Below, one piece after another: positions 26,694 through 44,400 of a DNA stretch of 64,000 nt (positions are counted from its first letter, which is position 1; the number at the start of each line of letters is the position of its first letter). Origin of the DNA: Thiobacillus sp. (lineage in GTDB: Bacteria; Pseudomonadota; Gammaproteobacteria; Burkholderiales; Thiobacillaceae); contig JAIBEI010000015.1 of NCBI GenBank assembly GCA_019459055.1, positions 19,584 to 83,583 on the forward strand, given 5' to 3'. The notes beneath the pieces were generated by a model. The model searched no databases, had not been told where the DNA came from, and saw only the letters and a program-made list of their open reading frames with translations. Position numbers and translations under genes: made by a program.

Positions 26694-27215
26694 ATGAAGC
26701 GCTGGCTGCCGCTTGTCCTCTTCGTCGTCCTCGTCGGCTTTTTCGCCAAGGGCCTGTTCCTCAACCCGCGCGAAGTGCCTTCGCCGTTCATCGGCCGCGT
26801 GGCGCCTGCCTTCACGCTGCCGCTGGTGGGGGATGCGAGCGCCACCTTCAGCCCGGCCGACATGAAGGGCCGGGTCTGGATGCTCAACATCTGGGCGCCC
26901 TGGTGCGTATCGTGCCGCCAGGAGCACGGTTTCCTGATGCAGCTGATGCAGAGCGGCCGCATTCCCATCGTCGGCCTCAACTGGAAGGACAAGGCGCGCG
27001 AGGCGGAAGCGCTGCTGGCACGCACCGGCAGCCCCTATGTGGCGGTGCCGGAGGATCTCGACGGCCGCGTCGGCATCGACTACGGCGTCACCGGCACGCC
27101 CGAGACCTACATCATCGACCAGACGGGCATCGTGCGGCTGAAGCACATCGGCCCGATCGGCCCGGACGTATGGCAGACCAAGTTCGAACCGAAACTCAAG
27201 GAGCTGGGCGCATGA
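26694..27215 (+). CDS. ccmG: Thiol:disulfide oxidoreductase CcmG/DsbE
   Basis: A 173-residue membrane-tethered thioredoxin that reduces apocytochrome heme-site cysteines. One N-terminal helix, then the thioredoxin fold with active site WCVSC (Cys71, Cys74) and the cis-Pro loop GVTGTPETY. The CVSC pair differs slightly from the common CxPC/CPTC, a typical variation in betaproteobacteria as far as I know. Overlaps ccmH by four bases. Confidence 0.94.
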   Translation: MKRWLPLVLFVVLVGFFAKGLFLNPREVPSPFIGRVAPAFTLPLVGDASATFSPADMKGRVWMLNIWAPWCVSCRQEHGFLMQLMQSGRIPIVGLNWKDKAREAEALLARTGSPYVAVPEDLDGRVGIDYGVTGTPETYIIDQTGIVRLKHIGPIGPDVWQTKFEPKLKELGA

Positions 27216-27691
27216 AATCCGGTCGCATCAAGCCTGTCCTGCTGGCCTTCCTGCTGGCGATCACTCTGCCTGCGCTCGCCAATGAAGCGGCGCCAAAGGC
27301 GGCGCTGCCCAACGCGGAAGACCCCGTCATCGAGCAGCGCCTGGTCAACCTGGCGGAAGACCTGCGTTGTCTGGTCTGCCAGAACGAATCGCTGGCCGGC
27401 TCGCATGCCGAGCTGGCGGAAGACCTGCGGCGCGAGATCCGCACGCAGATGAAGGCCGGCAAGGACGATCGCGAGGTGATCGCCTACCTCACCGAACGCT
27501 ACGGCGACTTCGTGCTGTATCGGCCGCCGTTCAAGCCGGTGACGTATCTGCTTTGGCTCGGCCCTCTGCTGTTCCTGGGGATCGGCGGCGGCGCCTGGGT
27601 GATGACGCTGCGTCGTCGCCGCGCCGTGCAGGCCGCCCCGGTGGACGAGAAAAAACTTGCCGCTGCTGCTCAACTTCTGGAAGAAAAATGA
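27212..27691 (+). CDS. ccmH: Cytochrome c maturation protein CcmH
   Basis: A 159-residue thiol-redox component with a signal peptide (cleavage after ALAN-like site near residue 24), the family motif LRCLVCQNES with Cys53 and Cys56, and a C-terminal membrane helix (about 111-130). It corresponds to the short CcmH (CcmL-like) form, with the TPR part encoded separately as ccmI. Both ends overlap neighbours by ATGA. Confidence 0.95.
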   Translation: MKSGRIKPVLLAFLLAITLPALANEAAPKAALPNAEDPVIEQRLVNLAEDLRCLVCQNESLAGSHAELAEDLRREIRTQMKAGKDDREVIAYLTERYGDFVLYRPPFKPVTYLLWLGPLLFLGIGGGAWVMTLRRRRAVQAAPVDEKKLAAAAQLLEEK

Positions 27692-28962
27692 ACCCGTTCT
27701 GGACCGTATCCCTGTTCTGGATTGCCGCCGCCGTCTGCGTCGTCGTCGCCCTGGCCTTCGTGCTGCCTGCCTTGATGCGTACGCGAGGCGGGGCAGACAA
27801 GGCCGCCCGGCGTGACGTCAATATCGCTGTTTACCGCGACCAGATGAAGGAGATGGAAGCCGACCGCGTCAACGGCCTGCTTTCCGAGGCGCAGTTTCAA
27901 AGCGCCAGGCGGGAACTGGAAGCCCGCCTGGCCGATGATGCCCTGACTCCGGACGACACCCCCGAACCCGGCCGCGTCGGCAGCCGCAGGCTGGGGTACA
28001 CCCTGGGCGCCGTTCTGCCCGTTGCCGCTTTTGCCCTCTACTTCCTGCTGGGCAGCCCCGCGTCCCTGGTTGCCGATGCGCAAACCGGCACGGCCCAATC
28101 CGCCATGGCCGGCGCCGCGGGTGAGCACGACTTCATGAGCATGATCCGGAAAGTGGAAGAACGGACCCAGGCCAATCCCGATGACGCCGAGGCGTGGACC
28201 ATGCTGGCCAAGTCCTACGCGGCGACGGAGCAATGGCCCAAGGCCCTGCAGGCGTACGAAAAGGCGGCCGGGCTGTTGCCGCGGGAAGCCTCGGTGCTGT
28301 CCGGCTATGCCGAGGCCCTGGCCATCACCGGCAATCTTGTGTTGACGGGCAAGCCGATGGAGCTGGTGCAGCAGGCGCTGGAGATCGATCCCGAAGACAT
28401 AAAGGCGCTGGAACTGGCCGGAATCAATGCCTTTCGGGAAGGCGATTTTGCCCAGTCCAGCGCCTACCTGAAGCGCATGTATGGCTTGCTGCCGCCGGAA
28501 TCGCCCTATGCCCAGGACATCCTGGCCGCGCAGCAGGAGGCCGAACGTCTGGCCCAGCCGGGCGTGCCCGAGCTGTCCGCCTCGCCGCCCGCCGCCGACA
28601 GGACGGCGCCGATTGCCCCGGGCGCCACCATCCGCGGCAGCGTTGATGTCGCCCCGGCGCTCAAGTCCGGGCTGGCGGATACGGACGTGCTTTTTCTGTT
28701 CGCGCGCTCGGGCCCGGGTGGTCCGCCGGTTGCCGCGATCCGTGCCAGCGCCGGCCAGCTTCCGCTGGAATTCGTGCTGGACGACAGCACGGCGATGAAC
28801 CCCGGCAACACCCTTTCGCAGCATAAGCAGGTGACGCTGGTGGCCCGCCTTTCCAAATCCGGCAACCCGATGGCCCAGCCGGGCGATCTGGAGGGCGCCG
28901 TCGCCAACGTGAAGGTGGGTGCGACCGGCGTGAAAATCATGATCGACCAGACCCGGCCCTGA
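27688..28962 (+). CDS. ccmI: Apocytochrome chaperone CcmI
   Basis: A 424-residue protein. Two membrane helices (about 7-29 and 107-126) flank a cytoplasmic leucine-rich loop. TPR repeats follow (from EAWTMLAKSYAATEQW), then a C-terminal beta domain (PGATIRGSVDVAPAL onward). It presents apocytochromes to CcmF. Last gene of the ccm operon; a new promoter follows in the gap to pyrG. Confidence 0.92.
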   Translation: MNPFWTVSLFWIAAAVCVVVALAFVLPALMRTRGGADKAARRDVNIAVYRDQMKEMEADRVNGLLSEAQFQSARRELEARLADDALTPDDTPEPGRVGSRRLGYTLGAVLPVAAFALYFLLGSPASLVADAQTGTAQSAMAGAAGEHDFMSMIRKVEERTQANPDDAEAWTMLAKSYAATEQWPKALQAYEKAAGLLPREASVLSGYAEALAITGNLVLTGKPMELVQQALEIDPEDIKALELAGINAFREGDFAQSSAYLKRMYGLLPPESPYAQDILAAQQEAERLAQPGVPELSASPPAADRTAPIAPGATIRGSVDVAPALKSGLADTDVLFLFARSGPGGPPVAAIRASAGQLPLEFVLDDSTAMNPGNTLSQHKQVTLVARLSKSGNPMAQPGDLEGAVANVKVGATGVKIMIDQTRP

Positions 28963-28992
28963 ATGGGACGCAAGTAAAACCCGGTTACGAAT

Positions 28993-36509
<7,517 letters not shown>

Positions 36510-36534
36510 ACCAAATGACTTACAGGAAAGAGAC

Positions 36535-37404
36535 ATGCAAAAAGTAAAAAAAGCCGTATTCCCGGTTGCCGGTCTGGGCACCCGCTTTCTGCCGGCCACC
36601 AAGGCCAGCCCCAAGGAAATGCTGCCCATCGTCGACAAGCCGCTGATCCAGTACGCAGTCGAAGAGGCGATGGCCGCAGGCATCACCGACATGATCTTCA
36701 TCAGCAGCCGCACCAAGCGCACCGTCGAGGACCATTTCGACAAGGCCTACGAACTGGAAACCGAACTGGCCGCGCGCGGCAAGGATCGCGATCTGGAACT
36801 GGTGCAGTCGATCCGCCCGGCCGGCGTCAACTTCATCTACATCCGCCAGGCCGAAGCGTTGGGCCTGGGCCACGCCGTGCTGTGCGCGCAACCGGTGATC
36901 GGCAACGAGCCCTTTGCCGTCATCCTCGCCGACGACCTGATCGACGGCAGTCCGGCGGCAATGAAGCAGATGGTCGATCAATACGAGTATTACCAGTGCT
37001 CGGTGCTCGGGGTGCAGCAGGTGGCGCCCTCGGAAACCGCGTCCTACGGCATTGTCGACGCCAGCCCGATGGCCGAGCGCGTGTCGCGGGTGAACGCCAT
37101 CGTCGAAAAACCGAAACCCGAGGACGCACCGTCCAACCTCGGCGTGGTCGGTCGCTACATCCTCACCCCGCGAATTTTCCACCACATCCAGCACCTCAAG
37201 CCCGGCGCCGGCGGCGAACTGCAACTGACCGACGCCATCGCCGCCCTGCTGAAGGAACAGCAGGTGCTGGCCTATGACTTCGCTGGTACCCGCTACGACT
37301 GCGGCAGCAAGCTGGGTTATCTGCAGGCGACGGTTGAATATGCGTTGAAGCACAGCGAGGTCAGCGAAGACTTCGCGGCCTACCTGAAGAAGCACGTTTG
37401 CTGA
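36535..37404 (+). CDS. galU: UTP-glucose-1-phosphate uridylyltransferase
   Basis: A 289-residue enzyme making UDP-glucose for cell-surface polysaccharides. The nucleotide-binding start is [22 protein letters not shown], abridged here to its key [11 protein letters not shown] and KEML; other GalU motifs are [16 protein letters not shown] and the GELQLTDAI stretch. AGGAAAGAG precedes the ATG. It lies 25 bases after ligA and converges with the gene on the other strand. Confidence 0.96.
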   Translation: MQKVKKAVFPVAGLGTRFLPATKASPKEMLPIVDKPLIQYAVEEAMAAGITDMIFISSRTKRTVEDHFDKAYELETELAARGKDRDLELVQSIRPAGVNFIYIRQAEALGLGHAVLCAQPVIGNEPFAVILADDLIDGSPAAMKQMVDQYEYYQCSVLGVQQVAPSETASYGIVDASPMAERVSRVNAIVEKPKPEDAPSNLGVVGRYILTPRIFHHIQHLKPGAGGELQLTDAIAALLKEQQVLAYDFAGTRYDCGSKLGYLQATVEYALKHSEVSEDFAAYLKKHVC

Positions 37405-37471
37405 ATCGCGCCTGTTCGGCGTGCGTGAAGGGGGTGGGGGTGAATTTCGAACCTTGCGCTTTGACGCGCGC

Positions 37472-39463
37472 TCAGCATGCGGCAAGTTCGCTCGTGCAAA
37501 CCCCGGACCACGCCGACGTCTGCAGCCATGCCTCCAGTTTTTCCGCCGGCATCGGTTCGCCCATGAAGTACCCCTGTGAGCGGTCGCAGCCGAGGATCTC
37601 GAGCAGGTCCCAAACGCCCTGGGTTTCCACGCCTTCGGCGGTGACCTTGAGGCCCAGGTTGTGCGCCAGGTCGATGGTGGAGCGCACGATCACGGCGTCG
37701 TTATCGTTCTCTTCCATGTCCGTCACAAAGGACTTGTCGATTTTCAGTTCGTCCACCGGCAGGCGCTTAAGGTAGGCGAGCGAGGAGTAGCCAGTGCCGA
37801 AGTCATCGATGGCGAGCGTCACGCCCATGCGGTCGAGCTGGGTGAGGATGGTCAGGCCGTCGCTGGGATTGGTCATCACCGCGCCCTCGGTGATTTCGAG
37901 GATGAGGTTTTGCGGGGCCACGCCGCTCTCGGCAAGCAGGGCGAGAATGCTGGCGGGAAGTTCCATGTCGTGCAGGTTACGCGCGGAGAGGTTGACTGCC
38001 ATGGTCAGGTCGTAGCCCCTGTTCTGCAGAGCCACCAGCTGTGCCAGCGCGGCCTTCAGCACCCAGTGGGTGAGGGGGGCGATCAGCCCCGCACCTTCCG
38101 CCAGGGGGATGAACTGGTCGGGTGCGAGGAGACCGCGCGACGGATGGTTCCACCGCATCAGGGCCTCGAGGCCGGACACGCGCTGATTGCGATGATCGAT
38201 TTGCGGCTGGTAGTACAGGCTCAACTGGTTCGACTGGATGGCTTCGCGCAACTCGCTCTTGAGCGAAAGATCGTCGCGACTGGTGTGTTCCTGATCCGGG
38301 GAATACAGCGCATAGCCCTGGCCGGAGCGCTTCGCCACATACATCGCGATGTCGGCGCACCGCAGCAGGCCACTGGCGTCATCGCACTGTGAAGGATAAA
38401 ACGACAGCCCCAGGCTCGCGCCGAGGTCGATGCTCTGGTTTTGCCAGTGAAAGGGTTTGTCCAGGGCGGCAAAAATCTTGTTTGTGATCAATGCGGCGTC
38501 CTCTGGTTCCAGGTTGCGTATCAGCAAGACATACTCGTCGCCCCCCAAACGCGCCACCGTATCCTCGGCGCGTATCGCTTCCTTCAAGCGGCGCCCGACT
38601 TCACGCAGGACCTCGTCGCCCACGCCATGGCCGAGGGTATCGTTGATTTCCTTGAACCGGTCCAGATCCATCAGTACCACGCCAAACGACGCATGCTCGC
38701 GTTTGGACAACTCGGTCTCATGCTGGAGCCGGTCATGCAACAGCGAACGGTTGGGTAAGCCGGTCAGCAGGTCATACATGGCCTGGGTTTCGAGTTGCCT
38801 GGCCTGGCGCGTCACCCGTTGGGCGACAAAGCCGGCAATCGTTATTCCTGTCAGCAGTGCCGCGGTGCCCAACCCCAGCATCAGGTTGCGCACGCGGGAA
38901 AATGAGTCTTCCGCATCCTGCACCGCGGCGGCTGTCTGGCTGCGCTGCAGTTCGAGCATGAGGTTGACCTGTTCGGCGATGGCGCTTTGCCGCGGCATCG
39001 CCACGGTGCGTATCCATTTGAAGATATCCGCCGGGTCGTCGATAAAGACGGACCTGTCCACGACCGCTTGCACATCGGATCCCGCTTCACGGGTCATCTT
39101 GAAGATTTTTGCCAGGATCTCGCGTTCTTCCGGGCTGAGCGGCATGCTCTCTAGGCGGGCCCGCGCTTTGGCGTAGCGAGCGGCTTCGGCATTGAAGCGC
39201 TGGATCTCGTCATCCTTCTCGAAGGCATCGACGATGCTGGGGAGTGTGTGCATGGAGATCGCGCGCTCGCGCAGCGCACTGTGCATCTCCGTGGCGAGTT
39301 CGATCTTGACGTTATTGGTTTGGGCGATGTCCTTCAGGCGCTGGTTGGCTTCGGCCACATAACGCAGACCGATCGCGCCGAGCGCGACCATCAGGGCAAG
39401 CACGACGACAAAACCGCCCCCAATGCGGACGCCGATTCCCAGATGTCGGTTGTTATTATTCAT
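37472..39463 (-). CDS. GGDEF/EAL cyclic-di-GMP signalling protein
   Basis: A 663-residue membrane sensor from the ATG at 39463. It has two membrane helices (about 11-33 and 190-210) around a helical periplasmic four-helix-bundle-like domain. A diguanylate cyclase domain follows with the signature GGDEY (Tyr for the usual Phe) and an I-site RAED five residues before it. A C-terminal phosphodiesterase domain has EAL (LEALMRW), DDFGTGYSS and KIDKSFV motifs. Both catalytic cores look complete, so it could make or break c-di-GMP. The start lacks a strong ribosome site. The 67 bases to galU hold nothing recognisable. Confidence 0.9.
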   Translation of the reverse strand: MNNNNRHLGIGVRIGGGFVVVLALMVALGAIGLRYVAEANQRLKDIAQTNNVKIELATEMHSALRERAISMHTLPSIVDAFEKDDEIQRFNAEAARYAKARARLESMPLSPEEREILAKIFKMTREAGSDVQAVVDRSVFIDDPADIFKWIRTVAMPRQSAIAEQVNLMLELQRSQTAAAVQDAEDSFSRVRNLMLGLGTAALLTGITIAGFVAQRVTRQARQLETQAMYDLLTGLPNRSLLHDRLQHETELSKREHASFGVVLMDLDRFKEINDTLGHGVGDEVLREVGRRLKEAIRAEDTVARLGGDEYVLLIRNLEPEDAALITNKIFAALDKPFHWQNQSIDLGASLGLSFYPSQCDDASGLLRCADIAMYVAKRSGQGYALYSPDQEHTSRDDLSLKSELREAIQSNQLSLYYQPQIDHRNQRVSGLEALMRWNHPSRGLLAPDQFIPLAEGAGLIAPLTHWVLKAALAQLVALQNRGYDLTMAVNLSARNLHDMELPASILALLAESGVAPQNLILEITEGAVMTNPSDGLTILTQLDRMGVTLAIDDFGTGYSSLAYLKRLPVDELKIDKSFVTDMEENDNDAVIVRSTIDLAHNLGLKVTAEGVETQGVWDLLEILGCDRSQGYFMGEPMPAEKLEAWLQTSAWSGVCTSELAAC

Positions 39464-39589
39464 TGATTCGGCATCTGCAACAGTCGTAAACCCATAAGTG
39501 AGAATGGGGTGTGACCGGAAGCATTCATATCGGCAAGGGGGGCAGTGTACTTTAATGATTGCGCGGGTTCGCAAAGCCTCGGGCGATTT

Positions 39590-41041
39590 TCAGGCCGGGT
39601 TGCCGTGAAGCCATACCGCAGCCTCCAATGCATCGCCCGTGGCCATTCCCTGGCTTAGCAGCGCGGCCACCATGCCGGTGAGGCGGTCGCCCGAGCCGGC
39701 CTGGGCGAGCCAGGGCCCTCCGCTGGTGTTGATGGCGTAGTGGCCGTCGGGGTGGGCGATGACGGTGCCGGCGCCCTTGAGTGCGACCTGCGCGTGATAC
39801 TGCGCGCTCAGGCGCAGCGCGGCCTCGATGCGGTTCGCCTGGATGTCCGCCCCACTCACGCCGAGCAGGCGCGCGGCTTCGCCGGGGTGCGGGGTGAGCA
39901 GGGTGGGATGGCTGCGGCGGGCGGCGCGGGTGGCCAGATCCGGGCTGCCAGCCAGCAGGTTCAGCGCGTCGGCATCCAGCACCAGCGGGCAGGGCGCCGT
40001 CAGCGCCGCTTCCAGCAAGGCATGCGCGCGGGCACCCTGGCCCAGTCCCGGGCCGACCGCCAGCACGTCCGGATGCCTGCCAACCAGGTTTTCCGGCACG
40101 GCGAACATCAGCCGCGGTTCGCCGTAATCGACCGCGACGCGCTCGTCCAGCGCGCCCAACGTCACGCTGCCCGCGCCTTGCTGCAGCGCGGCGCGCCCGG
40201 CGAGCAGGCAGGCGCCCACCATGCCGTGGCTGCCGCCGACGATGCCGACATGGCCGAACAGGCCTTTGTGGCTGTTCTGGGCGCGCGCGGGCAGGCGGTG
40301 GCGGCTTTCCAGTTGCGTCAGCGCGATGCCCGGCGCGGCGGGCAGGTCGGCCGGATCGACGCCGAGCATGTCGAGGTGCAACTGGCCGGCGCAATCCGGG
40401 CCGTCGGCGGTGAACAAGCCCGGCTTGAGAGCGATGAAGGTCAGCGTGTGGTCGGCGCGCAGGGCGAGGCCACGGATGCGGCCGCTGTCGCTGTCGAGGC
40501 CGCTCGGCACGTCGAGCGCGAGTTTCGGGCAGTCCATTTCGTTGGCCTGCTCGATCCAGTGCGCGTCTTCGCCGCCGATGTCGCGCTGCAGCCCCACCCC
40601 GAACAGGCCGTCAATGACAAGGCTGTAGCGCCGCAACGGCGGGATATCCGCCAGGATCGTGCCGCCGTTTTCACGCCAGCCGGCCCAGGCGCGGGCGGCA
40701 TCTGGCGGCAGGCGGGCGGGGGCGGCGCGGCTGACGACGTCGACGCGGAATCCCTGCGCCGTGAGCCGGCGCGCGGCGACCAGGGCATCGCCGCCGTTGT
40801 TGCCGGGACCGACCAGGACCAGGACCGGCGGGCCCGATTCGCTGGCCAGCGTGCCGGCCAGTTCGGCCGCGTCCGCGCCCGCCCTCTCCATCAGCGAGGC
40901 GGCGGGGTGGCGGGCCGCCCACTGCCGGTCGATTTCCCGCATGGCGGCAGCCGTGAACAGTGGCGGGGAGACGAGGGTGCGGGGCGCGACCGGCAGGGGG
41001 GCGCAAGCGGCGGGATGGGCGGGGCGTTCAGGGTCGGCCAT
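39590..41041 (-). CDS. nnr: NAD(P)HX epimerase/dehydratase (Nnr)
   Basis: Bifunctional repair enzyme of damaged NAD(P)H hydrates, 483 residues. The N-terminal epimerase has GPGNNGGDAL and LDVPSGLD; the C-terminal ADP-dependent dehydratase has KGLFGHVGIVGGS, LTPHPGEAARL and the AGSGDRLTGM nucleotide loop. It ends at LHG plus three residues, about 30 short of the E. coli protein, which continues with a final helix. No equivalent is visible downstream in the other frames. The ATG at 41041 is chosen because residues further upstream are not family-like. Confidence 0.9.
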   Translation of the reverse strand: MADPERPAHPAACAPLPVAPRTLVSPPLFTAAAMREIDRQWAARHPAASLMERAGADAAELAGTLASESGPPVLVLVGPGNNGGDALVAARRLTAQGFRVDVVSRAAPARLPPDAARAWAGWRENGGTILADIPPLRRYSLVIDGLFGVGLQRDIGGEDAHWIEQANEMDCPKLALDVPSGLDSDSGRIRGLALRADHTLTFIALKPGLFTADGPDCAGQLHLDMLGVDPADLPAAPGIALTQLESRHRLPARAQNSHKGLFGHVGIVGGSHGMVGACLLAGRAALQQGAGSVTLGALDERVAVDYGEPRLMFAVPENLVGRHPDVLAVGPGLGQGARAHALLEAALTAPCPLVLDADALNLLAGSPDLATRAARRSHPTLLTPHPGEAARLLGVSGADIQANRIEAALRLSAQYHAQVALKGAGTVIAHPDGHYAINTSGGPWLAQAGSGDRLTGMVAALLSQGMATGDALEAAVWLHGNPA

Positions 41042-41146
41042 GCAGGGGAGTATCCGGTTCGGCGGTATCGCCGACATCTTAATCCCATGGCTGAAGCCGT
41101 GCGATTGGCTTACACTGAAACCGTCTGGTGATGCGAGGAATATCGT

Positions 41147-41353
41147 ATGAATAGCCCACACCACAACCCGGCGGGCGCGCCGGTGGCGCAATGTTCCGAC
41201 GAAGAAGGCTGCACCCTGCTCAGCTGTGCGGTCTGCCTGAAGGAAGTGCCGGCCGATTCGGTCAACGTGACGGATGCGCAGGACTACGTCCATCATTTCT
41301 GCGGCCTCGACTGCCTCGAAGCCTGGCGAAAGCAGGCCGCCATTCGCCGGTAA
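41147..41353 (+). CDS. DUF3330 small zinc-ribbon-like protein
   Basis: A 68-residue protein with CAVC and FCGLDC pairs, i.e. four cysteines placed to bind one metal ion, plus two adjacent histidines (VHHFC). The pattern matches DUF3330 proteins, which are also carried by mercury-resistance transposons; here no transposon feature is nearby. It is divergent from nnr (105 bases between starts) and is followed by purL. Function unknown. Confidence 0.75.
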   Translation: MNSPHHNPAGAPVAQCSDEEGCTLLSCAVCLKEVPADSVNVTDAQDYVHHFCGLDCLEAWRKQAAIRR

Positions 41354-41388
41354 GCCGGTCCGGAGAAGGGCTCCGATCAGCTAAAATA

Positions 41389-41414
41389 GCGCCTTTGCCG
41401 TTCCGCAAAGGCGC
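41389..41414 (+). promoter_or_regulatory. Hairpin covering the purL ribosome binding site
   Basis: GCGCCTTTGC (41389-41398) and GCAAAGGCGC (41405-41414) form a perfect 10-bp stem with a 6-base loop, ending two bases before the purL ATG. The only plausible ribosome site, AAAGG at 41407-41411, lies inside the 3' arm, so the structure would block translation. A TAAAAT box at 41382-41387 could start transcripts near 41394, which would then lack the full stem. Confidence 0.65.
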
Positions 41415-41416
41415 AC

Positions 41417-44400
41417 ATGTCTGTCATTGTCCCGCTTCCCGGCGCCGCCGCGCTGTCTTCGTTCCGTCTCGATAAAATCCGCAGCGAGGCCGCGCAACTG
41501 GGCCTGGGCCTGGGCACGCTGGCTGCGCGCCACTGGCATTTCCTGGAAGCCGACGCTGCGCTCGATGCCGCGCAAATGCGGCTGGTTGAGCAGGCGCTCG
41601 ATTACGGCACGCCGACCGCCACACCCACGGCGAACGACCCGCTGATCCTCGTTACGCCGCGCCCCGGCACCATCTCGCCGTGGTCGTCGAAGGCGACCGA
41701 CATCCTGAAAAACTGCGGCCTCGCCGGCTTCCGGAGGATCGAGCGGGCGGTGGCCTTTCATGTGCTGGACGCTGCCGGCCGGCCGCTGCCGGCCGAGGCG
41801 ATGGCGCGCCTGTTGCCGCTGCTGCACGACCGCATGACCGAAGCGGTGATGACGCTGGCCGACGTGGAGCAATTGTTCCGCCACGTGCCGCCGCGCGAGC
41901 TGGCCCGCGTCGACGTGCTGGGCGGCGGTCGCCCGGCGCTGCAGGCCGCCAACCGCGAGCTCGGCCTCGCACTGTCGGACGATGAACTGGATTATCTGGT
42001 GGAGAACTTCGTCCGCATCGGGCGCAACCCCACCGACGTCGAGCTGATGATGTTCGCGCAGGCCAACTCCGAGCATTGCCGCCACAAGATTTTCAACGCC
42101 TCGTGGGTGATCGACGGCGCGGCGCAGGCGAAAACGCTGTTCGGCATGATCCGCGACACCCACGCCGCCCATCCCGCGGGCACGGTGGTGGCGTATTCCG
42201 ACAATTCGTCGGTGATCGAAGGCGCGACCATCGACCGCTTCTACCCGCGCGCCGACGGCGGCTACGCCTACGGCAGCGAGCTGACCCATGTGCTGATGAA
42301 GGTGGAAACGCACAACCACCCGACGGCGATTTCGCCTTTCGCGGGCGCGGCCACCGGCAGCGGCGGCGAAATCCGCGACGAGGGCGCGACCGGCATCGGC
42401 TCGAAACCCAAGGCCGGCCTGTGCGGGTTTTCGGTGTCCAACCTCAATATTCCCGGCTTCGAACAGCCGTGGGAAACCGGCGCCTACGGCAAGCCGGCGC
42501 GCATCGTCACCCCGCTTGCGATCATGCTCGAAGGCCCGATCGGCGCGGCGGCGTTCAACAACGAATTCGGCCGCCCCAACCTGGCCGGCTATTTCCGCAC
42601 CTTCGATGAAACGGTCGCCGGGCAGCGGCGCGGCTACCACAAGCCGATCATGCTGGCGGGCGGCGTCGGCAGCATCCGCGCCGACCATGTGGACAAGAAA
42701 ATGCTGCCGGTCGGCACCCTGCTGATCCAGCTGGGCGGCCCCGGCATGCTGATCGGGCTGGGCGGCGGCGCGGCGTCGTCGATGGACACCGGCGCCAACG
42801 CCGCCGACCTCGACTTCGACTCGGTGCAGCGCGGCAACCCGGAAATGGAACGGCGCGCGCAGGAGGTCATCGACCGCTGCTGGCAACTGGGCGAGGCCAA
42901 TCCGATCCTGTCGATCCACGACGTCGGCGCCGGCGGCCTGTCGAACGCGCTGCCCGAGCTGGTGCACGGCGGCGGCCGCGGCGGCCGCTTCGAACTGCGC
43001 GCCGTGCCGTCGGAGGAATCCGGCATGTCGCCGCGCGAAATCTGGTGCAACGAGGCACAGGAGCGCTACGTGCTGGCGATCCCGCCTGCGCGGCTGGCCG
43101 AATTCCGCACCCTCTGCGAGCGTGAGCGCTGTCCGTTTGCGGTGCTGGGCGAAGCCACCGAGGACAACCACCTGCTGGTGGCCGACAGTCATTTCCAGAA
43201 CGCGCCGGTGGACGTGAGCCTGGATGTGATCCTCGGTAAACCGCCGAAGATGACGCGTGATGTCACGCATCGGGCGACCGCGCTCGCGCCGCTGGCGCTC
43301 GACGGCATCGACCTCAAGGATGCCGCCTATCGCGTGCTGGCGATGCCGGGGGTGGCGTCGAAGATGTTCCTGATTTCCATCGGCGATCGCAGCGTCGGCG
43401 GCCTCACCGCGCGCGACCAGTGCGTCGGGCCCTGGCAGGTTCCGGTGGCCGATTGCGCCGTCACGCTGGCGGGTTATCAGACCACGCACGGCGAGGTGTT
43501 TTCCATCGGCGAGAAGGCGCCGCTGGCGCTGATCGATGCGCCCGCATCGGGGCGCATGGCGATCGTCGAGGCGATCGCCAACCTCGCCGCCGCGCGCGTG
43601 GAGGGCCTGGGCGAGGTCAAGCTGTCGGCCAACTGGATGGCGCCCGCCGGCCACCCCGGCGAGGACGCCGCGCTGTTCGATACCGTGGCGGCGGTCTCGC
43701 AGTATTGCCAGGCACTGGGCGTCTCCATCCCGGTCGGCAAGGACTCGATGAGCATGAAGACCGTGTGGCAGGCCGACGGCGAGCAGAAGGCGGTGACCTC
43801 GCCGATCTCGCTGGTGATTTCAGCATTCGCCAACACCCCCGACGCGACGCGGCACCTGACGCCGCAACTGCGCACCGACGCCGGCGATACCGATCTGGTG
43901 CTGATCGACCTGGGGCTGGGCAGGAACCGCCTCGGCGCATCGAGCTTTGCGCAGGCTTTCAAGCAGGTGGGCGACGACTGCCCGGACGCTCCCGAGGCCG
44001 CGGCGCTCATCGCGTTCTTCGACACCGTGCAGGCGCTGAACGCGGCCGGCAAGCTGCTGGCTTATCACGACCGCTCCGACGGCGGCCTGTTCGTCACGCT
44101 CGCCGAAATGGCGTTTGCCGGGCATTGCGGGGTGGATCTTGACGTGGACGAGTTGTGTCTCGACCAGATTCGCCACGAGGTCGAGGACGCGGGGCTGCCG
44201 GAACCGGAATTGCCGAGCGCGGGCGATGTCTCGCAGCGCATTTTCAATGTGCTGTTCAACGAGGAAGCCGGCGCGGTGCTGCAGGTGCGGCGCGACGACA
44301 CGCAGACGGTGATGCAGGCCTTCATGAATGCCGGACTGCGCGGCGAACTCCATGTGATCGGCCAGCCCAATGCAGGTGACCGCCTGCGCCTGCTGCGCGG

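Noticed and set aside
24132..27146. A 1004-codon open frame on the minus strand opposite ccmE-ccmF-ccmG
   Set aside because: It lies opposite three clear genes, is His/Arg/Gln-rich without domains, and follows from codon bias in high-G+C coding DNA. The same applies to long antisense frames at 9011-11176, 11671-13389, 18133-20397 and 41381-43654.
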